DNA from: an uncultured Akkermansia sp. | Lineage (GTDB): Bacteria; Verrucomicrobiota; Verrucomicrobiia; Verrucomicrobiales; Akkermansiaceae | DNA: 38,090 nucleotides | Direction of reading: 5' to 3' | Assembly: GCA_904501975.1 (NCBI GenBank) | Contig: CAJGCZ010000022.1 | Coordinates: 1 to 38,090, forward strand | Shown: positions 16,133 through 23,302 of the stretch, one piece after another | Layout of the letters: each line of letters starts with the position of its first letter | How positions within the stretch are numbered: the stretch's first letter is position 1 | Made by a program: the position numbers and the translations under genes | The notes under the pieces: model-generated | The model's database searches: none | What the model was told of the DNA's origin: nothing | Seen by the model: only the letters and a program-made list of their open reading frames with translations

Positions 16133-16869
16133 TATTTCTTCCCTGCTTGTGCCAAAATGTCTTTAATCTGTTGGCGCGGGCGCTCAGGCCATTGTTTATT
16201 GGCCACGGGGCTGGCCGGGCTGGGGTGCAGAATAGTACCCAGCGTGAAGGATTGCTGCGGCAGGGCGGCAGCAGCTATCTCCATCTGTTTCAAGGCGTAA
16301 GCCCCTACTCCAATCAGGCATTTGGGTTGCAGAATCTCTATCAGGCGCACCAAATGGCGCTGGCATGCCGCATCAATTTGCTGCATCTGCTCCTTGGGCA
16401 GCTGCGTGGGAGTAATGTTGGCACCGGTTTCGCTCATCCAAATCAAGGGGCAATAATTAGCTACATAAGCATGCTCAAAAAACGCCTCTGCCGTGCCGTA
16501 CATTTCTTCAAAAAGCCCCCAAAGGCGGCGACCGCTCACCTCCGAGCGCGGGCAATTAAAGCCCTGCACGGGGCGCTTGGGGTGCGTGGCCGGCGGCTGC
16601 CCGATGGAAGCCGTAATCCCCATCCAGAGGGTAACGGCAGCGATTTCACCGAAAGGCACACCGGTTTGAGCCATGCCGAAGGGGCCGGGATTCATTCCCA
16701 AATACAGCACATCTTTTTTTCCGCCGGCAAAGCGGCGTATGTAAGCCTCGTGCCCTGCCCATGCGTAGGTAAGAGGGTTATACGTATAGGCTACGGGAGC
16801 CTCAAAGTGAAGAGCATCCATCTCTCGGGAAAGCTCCTGAGCGGCATCAATGACCTGTTGAATCTGCAT
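16132..16869 (-). CDS. SMUG1-type uracil-DNA glycosylase
   Basis: The 245-residue protein removes uracil and some oxidised pyrimidines from DNA, starting base-excision repair. SMUG1 signatures are clear: LGMNPGPFGMAQTGVPFG (57-74, Asn60 in the catalytic loop), ANYCPL (137-142) and the C-terminal HPSPASPVAN (215-224, His215). These distinguish it from Ung and from family 4 enzymes. SMUG1 is patchy in bacteria, and transfer is plausible but not shown. The stop codon (16134-16132) touches the right arm of an inverted-repeat element. It is divergent from parA. Confidence 0.93.
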   Translation of the reverse strand: MQIQQVIDAAQELSREMDALHFEAPVAYTYNPLTYAWAGHEAYIRRFAGGKKDVLYLGMNPGPFGMAQTGVPFGEIAAVTLWMGITASIGQPPATHPKRPVQGFNCPRSEVSGRRLWGLFEEMYGTAEAFFEHAYVANYCPLIWMSETGANITPTQLPKEQMQQIDAACQRHLVRLIEILQPKCLIGVGAYALKQMEIAAAALPQQSFTLGTILHPSPASPVANKQWPERPRQQIKDILAQAGKK

Positions 16870-16915
16870 GACAAGAGTTTATCATAAACATGGCACACAG
16901 GCAACAAATATCGGC

Positions 16916-16944
16916 TTGAAAACAGAAGACGATTCCTGTATAAT
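16916..16944 (+). promoter_or_regulatory. Promoter of parA-comF
   Basis: TTGAAA (16916-16921), exactly 17 bp, then the consensus TATAAT (16939-16944). The -10 box overlaps an in-frame ATG at 16943, which therefore cannot be the start of this transcript. The expected transcription start coincides with GTG 16952. Confidence 0.85.
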
Positions 16945-16951
16945 GGCGCGC

Positions 16952-17722
16952 GTGAAAGTTATTGCCATTGCGAACCAGAAGGGTGGAGTAGGTAAGACCA
17001 CCACAGCCGTTAATCTTTCAGCAGCTTTAGCCATGCGTGGCAAAAGAGTGCTGCTTATTGACGTGGACTCGCAGGCCAATGCTTCTCAGGCGCTTGGGGT
17101 AGAGGTAGACAGCGACCACAGCATCTACCAGGCACTCATCGGCAACCGTTTGATGGAAGAGCTGATTCGTCCCACGCACCGCCGCAACCTTTCCATCATC
17201 CCCGCGCACATGGATTTGTCCGGTGTGGAGGTAGAGCTCACCCAAAACGGCACCCACCTTACCTGCATGCGCGATGCCATGGAAGGCCTGCGCGATAACA
17301 AGTATTACGATTACGTTTTCTTGGATACCCCGCCCTCTCTCGGCGTGCTTATGACCAGCTCTCTGTGTGCTTGCGACGAGGTTCTCACCCCCATGCAGTG
17401 CGAGTTCCTTAGCTTGGATGGTCTCTCCAAGATTCTTTACGTTGTGGAGCAGATTCGCGAGAGCGGAGCCAACTCCAAATTGAAGCACGAGGGTGTACTC
17501 ATGACCATGTACAGCAACACTAACCTTGCTAACCAAGTAATAGCACAGGTGAAGGAAAACCTGCCCACCCAGCTGTACACCACTGTTATTCCCCGCTCTG
17601 TCCGTGTGGCAGAGGCTCCCAGCTTCGGCAAAACCGTCATTGAGCACGACCCCTACGGCACCGCCTCCATGGCCTACCAAAATGCGGCTAAGGAGTTCAT
17701 TAGCCGCCATAGAAAACGCTAA
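16952..17722 (+). CDS. parA: ParA/Soj-type partition ATPase
   Basis: From GTG 16952 the protein has 256 residues and opens MKVIAIANQKGGVGKTT, the usual ParA start, with the deviant Walker A KGGVGKTT at 10-17 (Lys15). The switch motif FLDTPPSLGVL follows near 120-130, then the C-terminal DPYGTASMAYQNAAKEF typical of Soj. ParA ATPases segregate chromosome origins by moving on DNA-bound ParB. No parB follows; comF comes next, which is unusual. Frames from 16868 or ATG 16943 lie upstream of the predicted transcription start, and the mRNA seems to begin at the GTG itself. Confidence 0.93.
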   Translation: MKVIAIANQKGGVGKTTTAVNLSAALAMRGKRVLLIDVDSQANASQALGVEVDSDHSIYQALIGNRLMEELIRPTHRRNLSIIPAHMDLSGVEVELTQNGTHLTCMRDAMEGLRDNKYYDYVFLDTPPSLGVLMTSSLCACDEVLTPMQCEFLSLDGLSKILYVVEQIRESGANSKLKHEGVLMTMYSNTNLANQVIAQVKENLPTQLYTTVIPRSVRVAEAPSFGKTVIEHDPYGTASMAYQNAAKEFISRHRKR

Positions 17723-17764
17723 GGCAGCCGGTACAGCCAACAGCCCTTTTGCTCGCTTTGTTCT

Positions 17765-18478
17765 ATGCTGAATTGGCTTTACCCCATCACCTGCCAACTG
17801 TGCGGCGAAGCCGCAGAAGCCTCTCTGTGCGAGGCCTGTCTGCAAACCCTCCCCCGCGTGCCGCGCCCCATTTGCCTTTACTGCGGCGCGCCGGTAGCAG
17901 GCGAGCAAATAGATGCCTACCACTGCCCTGCCTGTGCAGGCAAATTGCGCCCTTTTGAGCTGGCCCGCTCTGCCCTGCTGACAGACGACAGGGTGATGCC
18001 GCTGATACACGAGCTGAAATACCACCGCGGCATTCATTTGGCAGCGGCCTTCACGCCCCTGCTGCATCAATTATGGGAAGAAACACCGGAGCTGGCCCAC
18101 TACCACCAAGCCGCGCTGGTGCCGGTACCCATCTCACCGCTGCATTTACGCAAGCGCGGGTATAACCAGGCAGAGGAAATTGCCCTTCCCTTAGCCAAAT
18201 CCTTGGGGATGAAACTGATTCAACCCTTGGTGCGACAAGATACCGGCATCGAAAGCCAAACTTACCTCTCCGCCTCGGCGCGCATGAAAAACGCCTTGGC
18301 CGCCTACGCCGCCAAAAAGGAATACCAAGAGGGGCGCCGTGTGTTGCCGGATAAGCTTGTTCTTATTGATGATGTGTTCACCACCGGAGCCACCGTGCGC
18401 GCGTGTGCCGCAGCCTTAAAGAAACTGCCCGGGGTGCAGAAGGTGGCCGTTATGACCTTATTGCGAGTCAGCAGATGA
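17765..18478 (+). CDS. ComF-family phosphoribosyltransferase-like protein
   Basis: A 237-residue ComF protein. Two zinc-ribbon CxxC pairs (C10/C13 with C22/C25, and C37/C40 with C54/C57) lead into a type I phosphoribosyltransferase fold with the PRPP loop LVLIDDVFTTGATV (198-211). In naturally competent bacteria ComF helps bring single-stranded DNA in for transformation; elsewhere its role is uncertain. It lies 42 bp after parA and is probably co-transcribed. Its last 21 bp overlap the end of the convergent Xer recombinase gene. Confidence 0.92.
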   Translation: MLNWLYPITCQLCGEAAEASLCEACLQTLPRVPRPICLYCGAPVAGEQIDAYHCPACAGKLRPFELARSALLTDDRVMPLIHELKYHRGIHLAAAFTPLLHQLWEETPELAHYHQAALVPVPISPLHLRKRGYNQAEEIALPLAKSLGMKLIQPLVRQDTGIESQTYLSASARMKNALAAYAAKKEYQEGRRVLPDKLVLIDDVFTTGATVRACAAALKKLPGVQKVAVMTLLRVSR

Positions 18479-19393
18479 GTCCTCCTCATCGCGTTTTTTA
18501 CCACGCGGGTGAAAATGCCGGTGCAGCCCCACCAAACGCTGCGCCTCCACATGGGTATAAATTTGTGTGGTAGCCAAATCGGCATGGCCCAGCATATCCT
18601 GAATCACACGCAAATCTGCCCCGTTTTCCAACAAATGGGTAGCAAACGAATGGCGCATAATGTGAGGGTACACGTGCTCGCTCAGTCCGGCGGCCTGCGC
18701 ACGAGCCTTAATAATTTGGCGAATACGCTCGCGCGTTAATTTAGTACCGCGAACGGACAAAAACAGCTCCGGCACACGACGGCGTTCCTTTTGCAAGAGG
18801 TGGCGGGCATGCTGCGCATAGGTGCGCAAGGCCTTGGCAGCCATATCCCCCAAAGGTACATAGCGCGTTTTGCCACCCTTACCCGTAACGCGTAAAAAAG
18901 ATTCTTCCCAGTTGATTTGCTCCGGGCGCAGGTTCACCAGCTCACTCACACGCAAGCCACTGCCGTAAAGCATCTCCAGCATCGCGCGGTCTCGCGCGCC
19001 AAAGGGTACATCTGTAGGGTCAATGGAAGCCAGCAGCTGTGCCACCACCTCTGCAGAAAGTGTCTCCGGTATATTCCGGTTCACCGCCCCGCCCTGCACT
19101 AACTCTGCCGGGTTTTGCGGCAAGCCGGAGCGCATGCTCAGATACCGAAAAAAGCGCCGCAAATGCACCATGGCAATGCGGCAGCTAGAAAACGCTAACC
19201 CTTCATCATGAATATGGCGGCGGTATTCCGCCAACAAGGGTTCTGTGATGGCTTCCGGGGCTAAATCGCGCTCACGGCACCAGCCGATAAATCGCGTCAG
19301 GCTTTGGCGCACCGACTCGCGATAATTAGTGCTCAGGCCGCATTCCGCAGCCAAATAAAGCAAAAATCGCTCAACATGCGCAGGCCACTCCAT
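18458..19393 (-). CDS. XerC/XerD-type tyrosine recombinase
   Basis: A 311-residue site-specific recombinase. A SAM-like core-binding domain (about 3-88) is followed by the catalytic domain with Arg148 (GSGLRVSEL), Lys172 (TGKGGKTR), HxxR at 244-247 (HIMRHSFATH), His270 (LGHADL) and the nucleophile Tyr279 (TQIYTHV). Length and motifs fit the chromosomal dimer-resolution enzymes better than phage integrases, but XerC versus XerD is not decided; no dif-like site was found. A longer frame runs 132 nt upstream through the preceding lipoprotein gene; ATG 19393, 10 bp after that gene's stop, matches the family start. It converges on and overlaps comF by 21 bp. Confidence 0.92.
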   Translation of the reverse strand: MEWPAHVERFLLYLAAECGLSTNYRESVRQSLTRFIGWCRERDLAPEAITEPLLAEYRRHIHDEGLAFSSCRIAMVHLRRFFRYLSMRSGLPQNPAELVQGGAVNRNIPETLSAEVVAQLLASIDPTDVPFGARDRAMLEMLYGSGLRVSELVNLRPEQINWEESFLRVTGKGGKTRYVPLGDMAAKALRTYAQHARHLLQKERRRVPELFLSVRGTKLTRERIRQIIKARAQAAGLSEHVYPHIMRHSFATHLLENGADLRVIQDMLGHADLATTQIYTHVEAQRLVGLHRHFHPRGKKRDEEDSSADSQ

Positions 19394-19403
19394 AGCCACA
19401 GGC

Positions 19404-20081
19404 TTAGTGAGAGGACGTCGGCGTAGGCAGCGGCTCGTAGGGCACATCCTCACCGGTGTAAACCGGGGCGGGCACCACAGAGGGCAAAGCTTGGCCGGAT
19501 TCCACCTGGCGCTTAGCCTCCTCAAAAGCCTTGGACTTGTCCGTCTTTGTGCCTACAACCTCCACATTGCGACCATTTTGGTTGGTGGTAAGGATGCGGT
19601 TTTCACCAAACTGCAGAGAAGCATCCGGCAGTAAACCGGTAGCAGCAGGATCCGTGCCCGGGAAAATCCCCTGACCATCAGGCAGGAAGTTTTCCGTCGT
19701 CGTCAACATGGAGATAGGATCCACCAAATCAGACTCACGCAAGAAACCGCGCTGTCCACCCTCTACTTCCACAAAGTAATAAGTGCCTTCGCAGGAGAGA
19801 ATCTTAGCCTTCTCGGACTTCACCATGCGACCACCGGGGTCTTCGGAATGGTCCGGGTTGCGATAGAAGAGGAATGCTTTACCTTCTTTCACATCAATCT
19901 CTGCGCCATCAACAAACACACCTTCCTTCACCAGCTTTTGGCGGGCAGCGGCACGTGCCTCGGCGGTTCCCGGGGGATCCAACGGGGAGTCTTCCTTCAT
20001 GTACTCCGGGGTATAAGCGCCCGGGTCACTGCATGAGGATAACAGGAAGGTGGTGGCAAGAAGTAGATGTAAAGCCTTCAT
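19404..20081 (-). CDS. Hypothetical lipoprotein with SH3-like segment
   Basis: From ATG 20081 the product has 225 residues and opens with a lipoprotein signal (LLLATTFLLSSC), with the lipid-bearing Cys near 17. A Pro/Asp-rich stretch follows, then a region (about 50-120) with GTYYFVEVEGGQRGFLRESDLV that resembles a bacterial SH3 (cell-wall binding) strand pattern; the rest is low-complexity and acidic. I do not recognise the family. A promoter-like TTGCAA-17-TAATTT ends 9 nt before ATG 20081 and excludes the in-frame ATG at 20099. It is followed after 10 bp by the Xer gene, so the two may share a transcript. Confidence 0.7.
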   Translation of the reverse strand: MKALHLLLATTFLLSSCSDPGAYTPEYMKEDSPLDPPGTAEARAAARQKLVKEGVFVDGAEIDVKEGKAFLFYRNPDHSEDPGGRMVKSEKAKILSCEGTYYFVEVEGGQRGFLRESDLVDPISMLTTTENFLPDGQGIFPGTDPAATGLLPDASLQFGENRILTTNQNGRNVEVVGTKTDKSKAFEEAKRQVESGQALPSVVPAPVYTGEDVPYEPLPTPTSSH

Positions 20082-20200
20082 ACGCGCAGAAATTAACATA
20101 GTTAATCACGTGTTGCAAGTATTAATATCGTCATGGCCGCAACCGAGGGATGTCGGATGTTTGTTTTCGGAAGGTTGATGGCACCTGCACTTCCCCCACC

Positions 20201-20569
20201 TCAGGGCATCATGAGAGCCTCGCGGTTCACGAAGAACACCGCCCCCAGCACACAGAAGAAGGCCCACAGGTAGTCCCACTTCCATTGCTCGCCCATAAAG
20301 AAAATCATGAAAGGCACAAAAACCGTCAGCGTAATGACCTCTTGCATAATTTTAAGCTGCGCAAGAGACAAACCGCAGGAACGGCCGATGTGATTGCCGG
20401 GCACCAGGAAACAATATTCAAAAAAGGCTAAGCCCCAGCTCATCAAAATCAGCTTCAGCCAGTCGGCCGGGGCAGTCTCCTGCCCCGGCTTACGCAAAAA
20501 GCCGTACCAAGCGAACGTCATGACGATGTTACTGATAACCAGCAACGAAATGGTTAACAGAATTCTCAT
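20201..20569 (-). CDS. DUF486 small membrane protein (DMT-like)
   Basis: A 122-residue protein with four hydrophobic segments (about 3-22, 38-58, 77-94, 98-115). Family signatures are ISNIVMTFAWYGFL near 12-25, SWGLAFFEYCFLVPGN near 44-59, and LAQLKIMQEVITLTVFVPF. DUF486 proteins resemble half-size drug/metabolite transporters and have no known substrate. It lies 12 bp after the aspartic protease gene and is probably co-transcribed. In the 120-bp gap to the next gene I see nothing. Confidence 0.85.
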   Translation of the reverse strand: MRILLTISLLVISNIVMTFAWYGFLRKPGQETAPADWLKLILMSWGLAFFEYCFLVPGNHIGRSCGLSLAQLKIMQEVITLTVFVPFMIFFMGEQWKWDYLWAFFCVLGAVFFVNREALMMP

Positions 20570-20581
20570 GGCGAGGTCGTA

Positions 20582-21451
20582 TTACAAAGCAATGAAAAAG
20601 CAACCGGAAGCTTGAGAGGTGGACGGCACATGAATCAGGCGCACACGGCTCAGAATATCCATGCCCAAAATGCCCTTCTCCTCCTCACCGCAGAACACGG
20701 GGGTAACACCCTCCAGCTGCACGCCGGGAGCAAGCTGTACCACGCCGGGCTTACCAACGGTAGCAGAGATAGCGGCAGCATCGTTCACATCGCTCACGCT
20801 TAAATCCGTGGTGTGGGCGGCACCTGCCGGCCATGCACTCTGCGGCAAACGCGTGATGGTGCTGCCGGAATCCAGCAGAATTTCATAGGGTTTACCGTCG
20901 CAAAGAATGTTCATAAAGAGGCGATTACCGCCATCCTTGGAGCCATACAAGGGGGCCAGCTTAAGGGGACCTTCCGGCAAGCCCCAGTGCAATTTACCGG
21001 AGGCTACATCAAAGGTGAAGGGCAAAGCGCCCAAAAAGTCCATACCGATGATGCCGTCAATTTGCTCAGCCATCAGACTGCGGGCGCCGTCTAAGGACAG
21101 CACCATCACCGGATGATTGGGCACGCGGTTGCCGGCTATCACCACATTCAGCAAGTACACATCAGGGCGCTCCTTGGCATTACCGGAGAATTGGATATGG
21201 GAGGTATCCATCTTCATCGGCTTTTTCAGCTTGCTCAGGCTGCCGCTGTGCAGCACCGTATTGGTGGCTCCGGTATCCAGCATCATGCGCATGGGCACAC
21301 CGTTAATCTGACACGTTACCAGCACCTGACGGCAGCGGGCATCCTGCACCATCGTCATTGTGTCCACAGGGGCCACAGCTTTTACCGTCTCCTCAGCAGC
21401 CTGCACCGTAGCCAGGCCCAATGCTAATACCATGTACTGAAATATCTTCAT
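20582..21451 (-). CDS. Exported retropepsin-like aspartic protease with two active-site motifs
   Basis: A 289-residue protein with an N-terminal signal peptide (about 1-19, cleaving near VQAAEE). Two similar halves each carry a retropepsin-type active site: MLDTGATNT (Asp59) paired with IIGMDFL (134-140), and LLDSGSTIT (Asp194) paired with ILGMDIL (261-267). Most bacterial members of this clan have one such unit and dimerise; here one chain supplies both catalytic Asp residues. The expected location is the periplasm. The start is supported by a strong promoter (TTGACT-17-TAGAAT) whose -10 box ends 7 nt before the ATG. Substrates are unknown. Confidence 0.82.
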   Translation of the reverse strand: MKIFQYMVLALGLATVQAAEETVKAVAPVDTMTMVQDARCRQVLVTCQINGVPMRMMLDTGATNTVLHSGSLSKLKKPMKMDTSHIQFSGNAKERPDVYLLNVVIAGNRVPNHPVMVLSLDGARSLMAEQIDGIIGMDFLGALPFTFDVASGKLHWGLPEGPLKLAPLYGSKDGGNRLFMNILCDGKPYEILLDSGSTITRLPQSAWPAGAAHTTDLSVSDVNDAAAISATVGKPGVVQLAPGVQLEGVTPVFCGEEEKGILGMDILSRVRLIHVPSTSQASGCFFIAL

Positions 21452-21457
21452 GCGCCT

Positions 21458-21486
21458 ATTCTAACCGCCGAGCCCTACTTAGTCAA
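21458..21486 (-). promoter_or_regulatory. Promoter of the aspartic protease-DUF486 operon
   Basis: On the minus strand, TTGACT (21486-21481), a 17-bp spacer and TAGAAT (21463-21458). The ATG at 21451 is 7 nt from the last -10 base, giving a leaderless transcript. It is back to back with the promoter of the next gene. Confidence 0.8.
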
Positions 21487-21539
21487 CGCATTTTCTGTTC
21501 AACGGGATGAGAAAATCCTGTCAGATTCCGTTTTTCTGC

Positions 21540-21567
21540 TTGTCAATTTCGCACCTCAGGGTAAAAT
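21540..21567 (+). promoter_or_regulatory. Promoter of the outer-membrane-like protein gene
   Basis: TTGTCA (21540-21545), a 16-bp spacer and TAAAAT (21562-21567). The ATG at 21576 is 9 nt beyond the -10 box, giving a leader of 0-2 nt. Confidence 0.65.
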
Positions 21568-21575
21568 AGCGCCGT

Positions 21576-22547
21576 ATGAAAAAGCGAATCTTCCTGTTCT
21601 CCGGCCTTGTTATGCCTGCCATGGGCACCGAAATGCCGCCGTTCATTCCGGATGGTCCTGTCACGTACGAAAGCGTCAGCTATGATGACCCGCTGGGTGA
21701 TAGTGGCTACGAAGATCCGTTCGCATATAACACCCCTGCCCCCGCGCCGATTGCTCCCGTGAGCTCGGGCGACAAAACAGCCTTTATCCGCCTCAACCTT
21801 TTTGAGTCCAATTACCAAGTGCGCGGCATGGGTGTTACCAACAGCCTCTCCGACCACGGTTATACCTCTCTTGATGTAGATGTGGTGCTGCCGAACCGCA
21901 ACCTCTTCAATGCCGGCATTTATCACAAATTGGGTGGCACCTTGGGCGCCGTGTGGGGTGCCTCGGAGGTGCTGGGCGACACGCCCGTGCTGCAAGGACA
22001 CTATGCTCTTGGTAAGGAGATTTTCCCGAACCTGACGCTTGAGGCCGCATACAATGTTCGCCACGGTGGCTTGGAGGGCCACATGGCTCTCATTACCGAT
22101 GGCTGCCCGCACCGCTTGGCTCAGGATGTATGTGTTACCTTGGCCTTCAACGACCACCAGCGCGGCTTCTTCGGCCACCTGCAGTGGGGCTATGGATTCC
22201 AAGGCCTTACCGGTCAATACTACGATGCCGAAATCGGCTATCGCTTTACGGATGTTATCAACGGCTCTGCCCTCGGGGCTGATTTAGAGGTGTCTGTAGG
22301 TGCATCCGGTTCCTTCGGCTACTGGGGTGCAGGTGTAGAAGGTTTGGATGCCGGTCGCGTACGCTTTGCCCTGCCCTTGTACACTCATAGCGGCTCCATG
22401 GGGCGCGATGGCCGCTGGCAGCTCAAGCCCTGGGTGCAGTTCTCTGCCTCCGGTAGCAATGCCGGCAAGATTGACCGCGCTGTAGGCGGCTGCCCGGTGG
22501 ACCATTTCCAAGTCACCTTTGGTGTGGAAGCCGGTTTCTCCTTCTGA
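21576..22547 (+). CDS. Probable outer-membrane beta-barrel protein, unknown function
   Basis: The 323-residue protein has a short N-terminal signal (KKRIFLFSGLVMPAMG), a Pro/Ala-rich linker (about 48-60) and then alternating polar/aromatic strands such as LNLFESNYQVRG, GYGFQGLTGQYYDAEIGYRF and FQVTFGVEAGFSF. It ends in Phe, the usual C-terminal residue of barrels inserted by the BAM complex. These features suggest a small barrel of about 10-14 strands. I do not recognise the family. Four Cys residues (in DGCPH, QDVCV, VGGCPV) are unusual for a barrel. It has its own promoter and terminator. Confidence 0.65.
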   Translation: MKKRIFLFSGLVMPAMGTEMPPFIPDGPVTYESVSYDDPLGDSGYEDPFAYNTPAPAPIAPVSSGDKTAFIRLNLFESNYQVRGMGVTNSLSDHGYTSLDVDVVLPNRNLFNAGIYHKLGGTLGAVWGASEVLGDTPVLQGHYALGKEIFPNLTLEAAYNVRHGGLEGHMALITDGCPHRLAQDVCVTLAFNDHQRGFFGHLQWGYGFQGLTGQYYDAEIGYRFTDVINGSALGADLEVSVGASGSFGYWGAGVEGLDAGRVRFALPLYTHSGSMGRDGRWQLKPWVQFSASGSNAGKIDRAVGGCPVDHFQVTFGVEAGFSF

Positions 22548-22571
22548 TAGCTGCGCTAAATCCCTCTTTCT

Positions 22572-22607
22572 GCCGGGTGTGCCTCGCGGTGCACCCGGCT
22601 TTTTTAG
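22572..22607 (+). terminator. Terminator of the barrel protein gene
   Basis: GCCGGGTG and CACCCGGC form an 8-bp GC-rich stem followed by a run of six T, 24 bp past the stop codon. Confidence 0.88.
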
Positions 22608-22648
22608 GCTTTTTTTGCACGAAGTGTCAACTTTTTCTAAAAAAAGGC

Positions 22649-22677
22649 TTGCAATGCTGCGCGTTTTCCTCTATAAT
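22649..22677 (+). promoter_or_regulatory. Promoter of tRNA-Thr
   Basis: TTGCAA (22649-22654), a 17-bp spacer and the consensus TATAAT (22672-22677). The expected start near 22684 gives a 5-nt precursor leader. Confidence 0.88.
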
Positions 22678-22688
22678 TCGCGCACCTC

Positions 22689-22760
22689 GCCGGATTAGCT
22701 CAGTGGTAGAGCACCCGATTTGTAATCGGACGGTCGTCAGTTCGACCCTGACATCCGGCT
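22689..22760 (+). tRNA. tRNA-Thr (anticodon TGT)
   Basis: A complete 72-nt cloverleaf: acceptor GCCGGAT/ATCCGGC, D-arm AGCTCAGTGGTAGAGC, anticodon loop TTTGTAA with TGT, T-arm GTCAG-TTCGACC-CTGAC. The CCA end is not encoded. It reads ACA codons. The first base pair of the anticodon stem is a C-A mismatch. Confidence 0.95.
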
Positions 22761-22768
22761 CTTAGGTA

Positions 22769-22803
22769 AAAGCCGCTTAACAATCAGTTAAGTGGCTTTT
22801 TTT
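22769..22803 (+). terminator. Terminator of tRNA-Thr
   Basis: AAAGCCGCTTAAC, a 5-nt loop and GTTAAGTGGCTTT, with one G-U pair, then a T-run. Confidence 0.9.
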
Positions 22804-22808
22804 GTTTA

Positions 22809-23273
22809 GCTCTGTTAAAGTTTTTAGTTGATAGCCCCACAAATAGCAATTTGTGGGGCGCATTAATGTGAGCGCAGCGAACGGAATTTAAGAGCCCCGG
22901 CGGGGCGGAATATGGTAGCCCGGGGTGGAGCTGCGCAGCAGCGTAACCCCGGGAAAGATGAAAAAATATTTTAGAACCCCGTTAGGGGTGGCATAATGTG
23001 TGGTTTCAATATTTATGCTATTTATTGATAAAACACGGATAATGAAAGACCTACAATATAATACCACCCTTTATGCCACCCCTCCGGGGTTCCTATTGAT
23101 GGGTGTCTAACCCGGGGTTCCGCCGCTAACGCGGCTCCACCACCGGGCTATTTTATGGCGCCCTGCAGGGCTCTCAAATTCGGCTCGCTGCGCTCGCGGT
23201 AAATTCGTCCTTCGGAATTCGTCCCTCGTACTTCTACAAACTTCCATTTATCAACTGTATAGTTTAACAGAGC
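22809..23273. mobile_element. 465-bp fold-back element of nested inverted repeats
   Basis: No reading frame of note. Four pairs of inverted repeats are nested in order: 22809-22833 with 23249-23273 (21 of 25 match, ends GCTCTGTTAAA); 22870-22880 with 23185-23195 (GAGCGCAGCGA); 22885-22953 with 23111-23180 (imperfect, about 70 bp, containing AGCCCGG and AACCCCGGG); and 22974-23004 with 23063-23092 (GAACCCCG and GGGGTGGCATAA). Small local hairpins such as CCCCACAAAT/ATTTGTGGGG add to this. The whole unit could fold as one long hairpin. It begins 6 bp after the tRNA-Thr terminator and fills the gap to 23302. Confidence 0.75.
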
Positions 23274-23302
23274 CTTTTGTTTGATACCTTCCAGATAGCA
23301 AT

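Noticed and set aside
17027..18070. 347-residue open frame antisense to parA and comF
   Set aside because: It spans the ends of two real genes on the plus strand and has no motif.
18458..19393. Phage integrase marking a genomic island
   Set aside because: The length and motifs are of the XerC/D housekeeping type, and no attachment-site repeats or phage genes flank it.
18458..19525. Longer Xer recombinase starting at 19525
   Set aside because: The extra 44 residues overlap the upstream lipoprotein gene and do not look like a recombinase N-terminus; ATG 19393 does.
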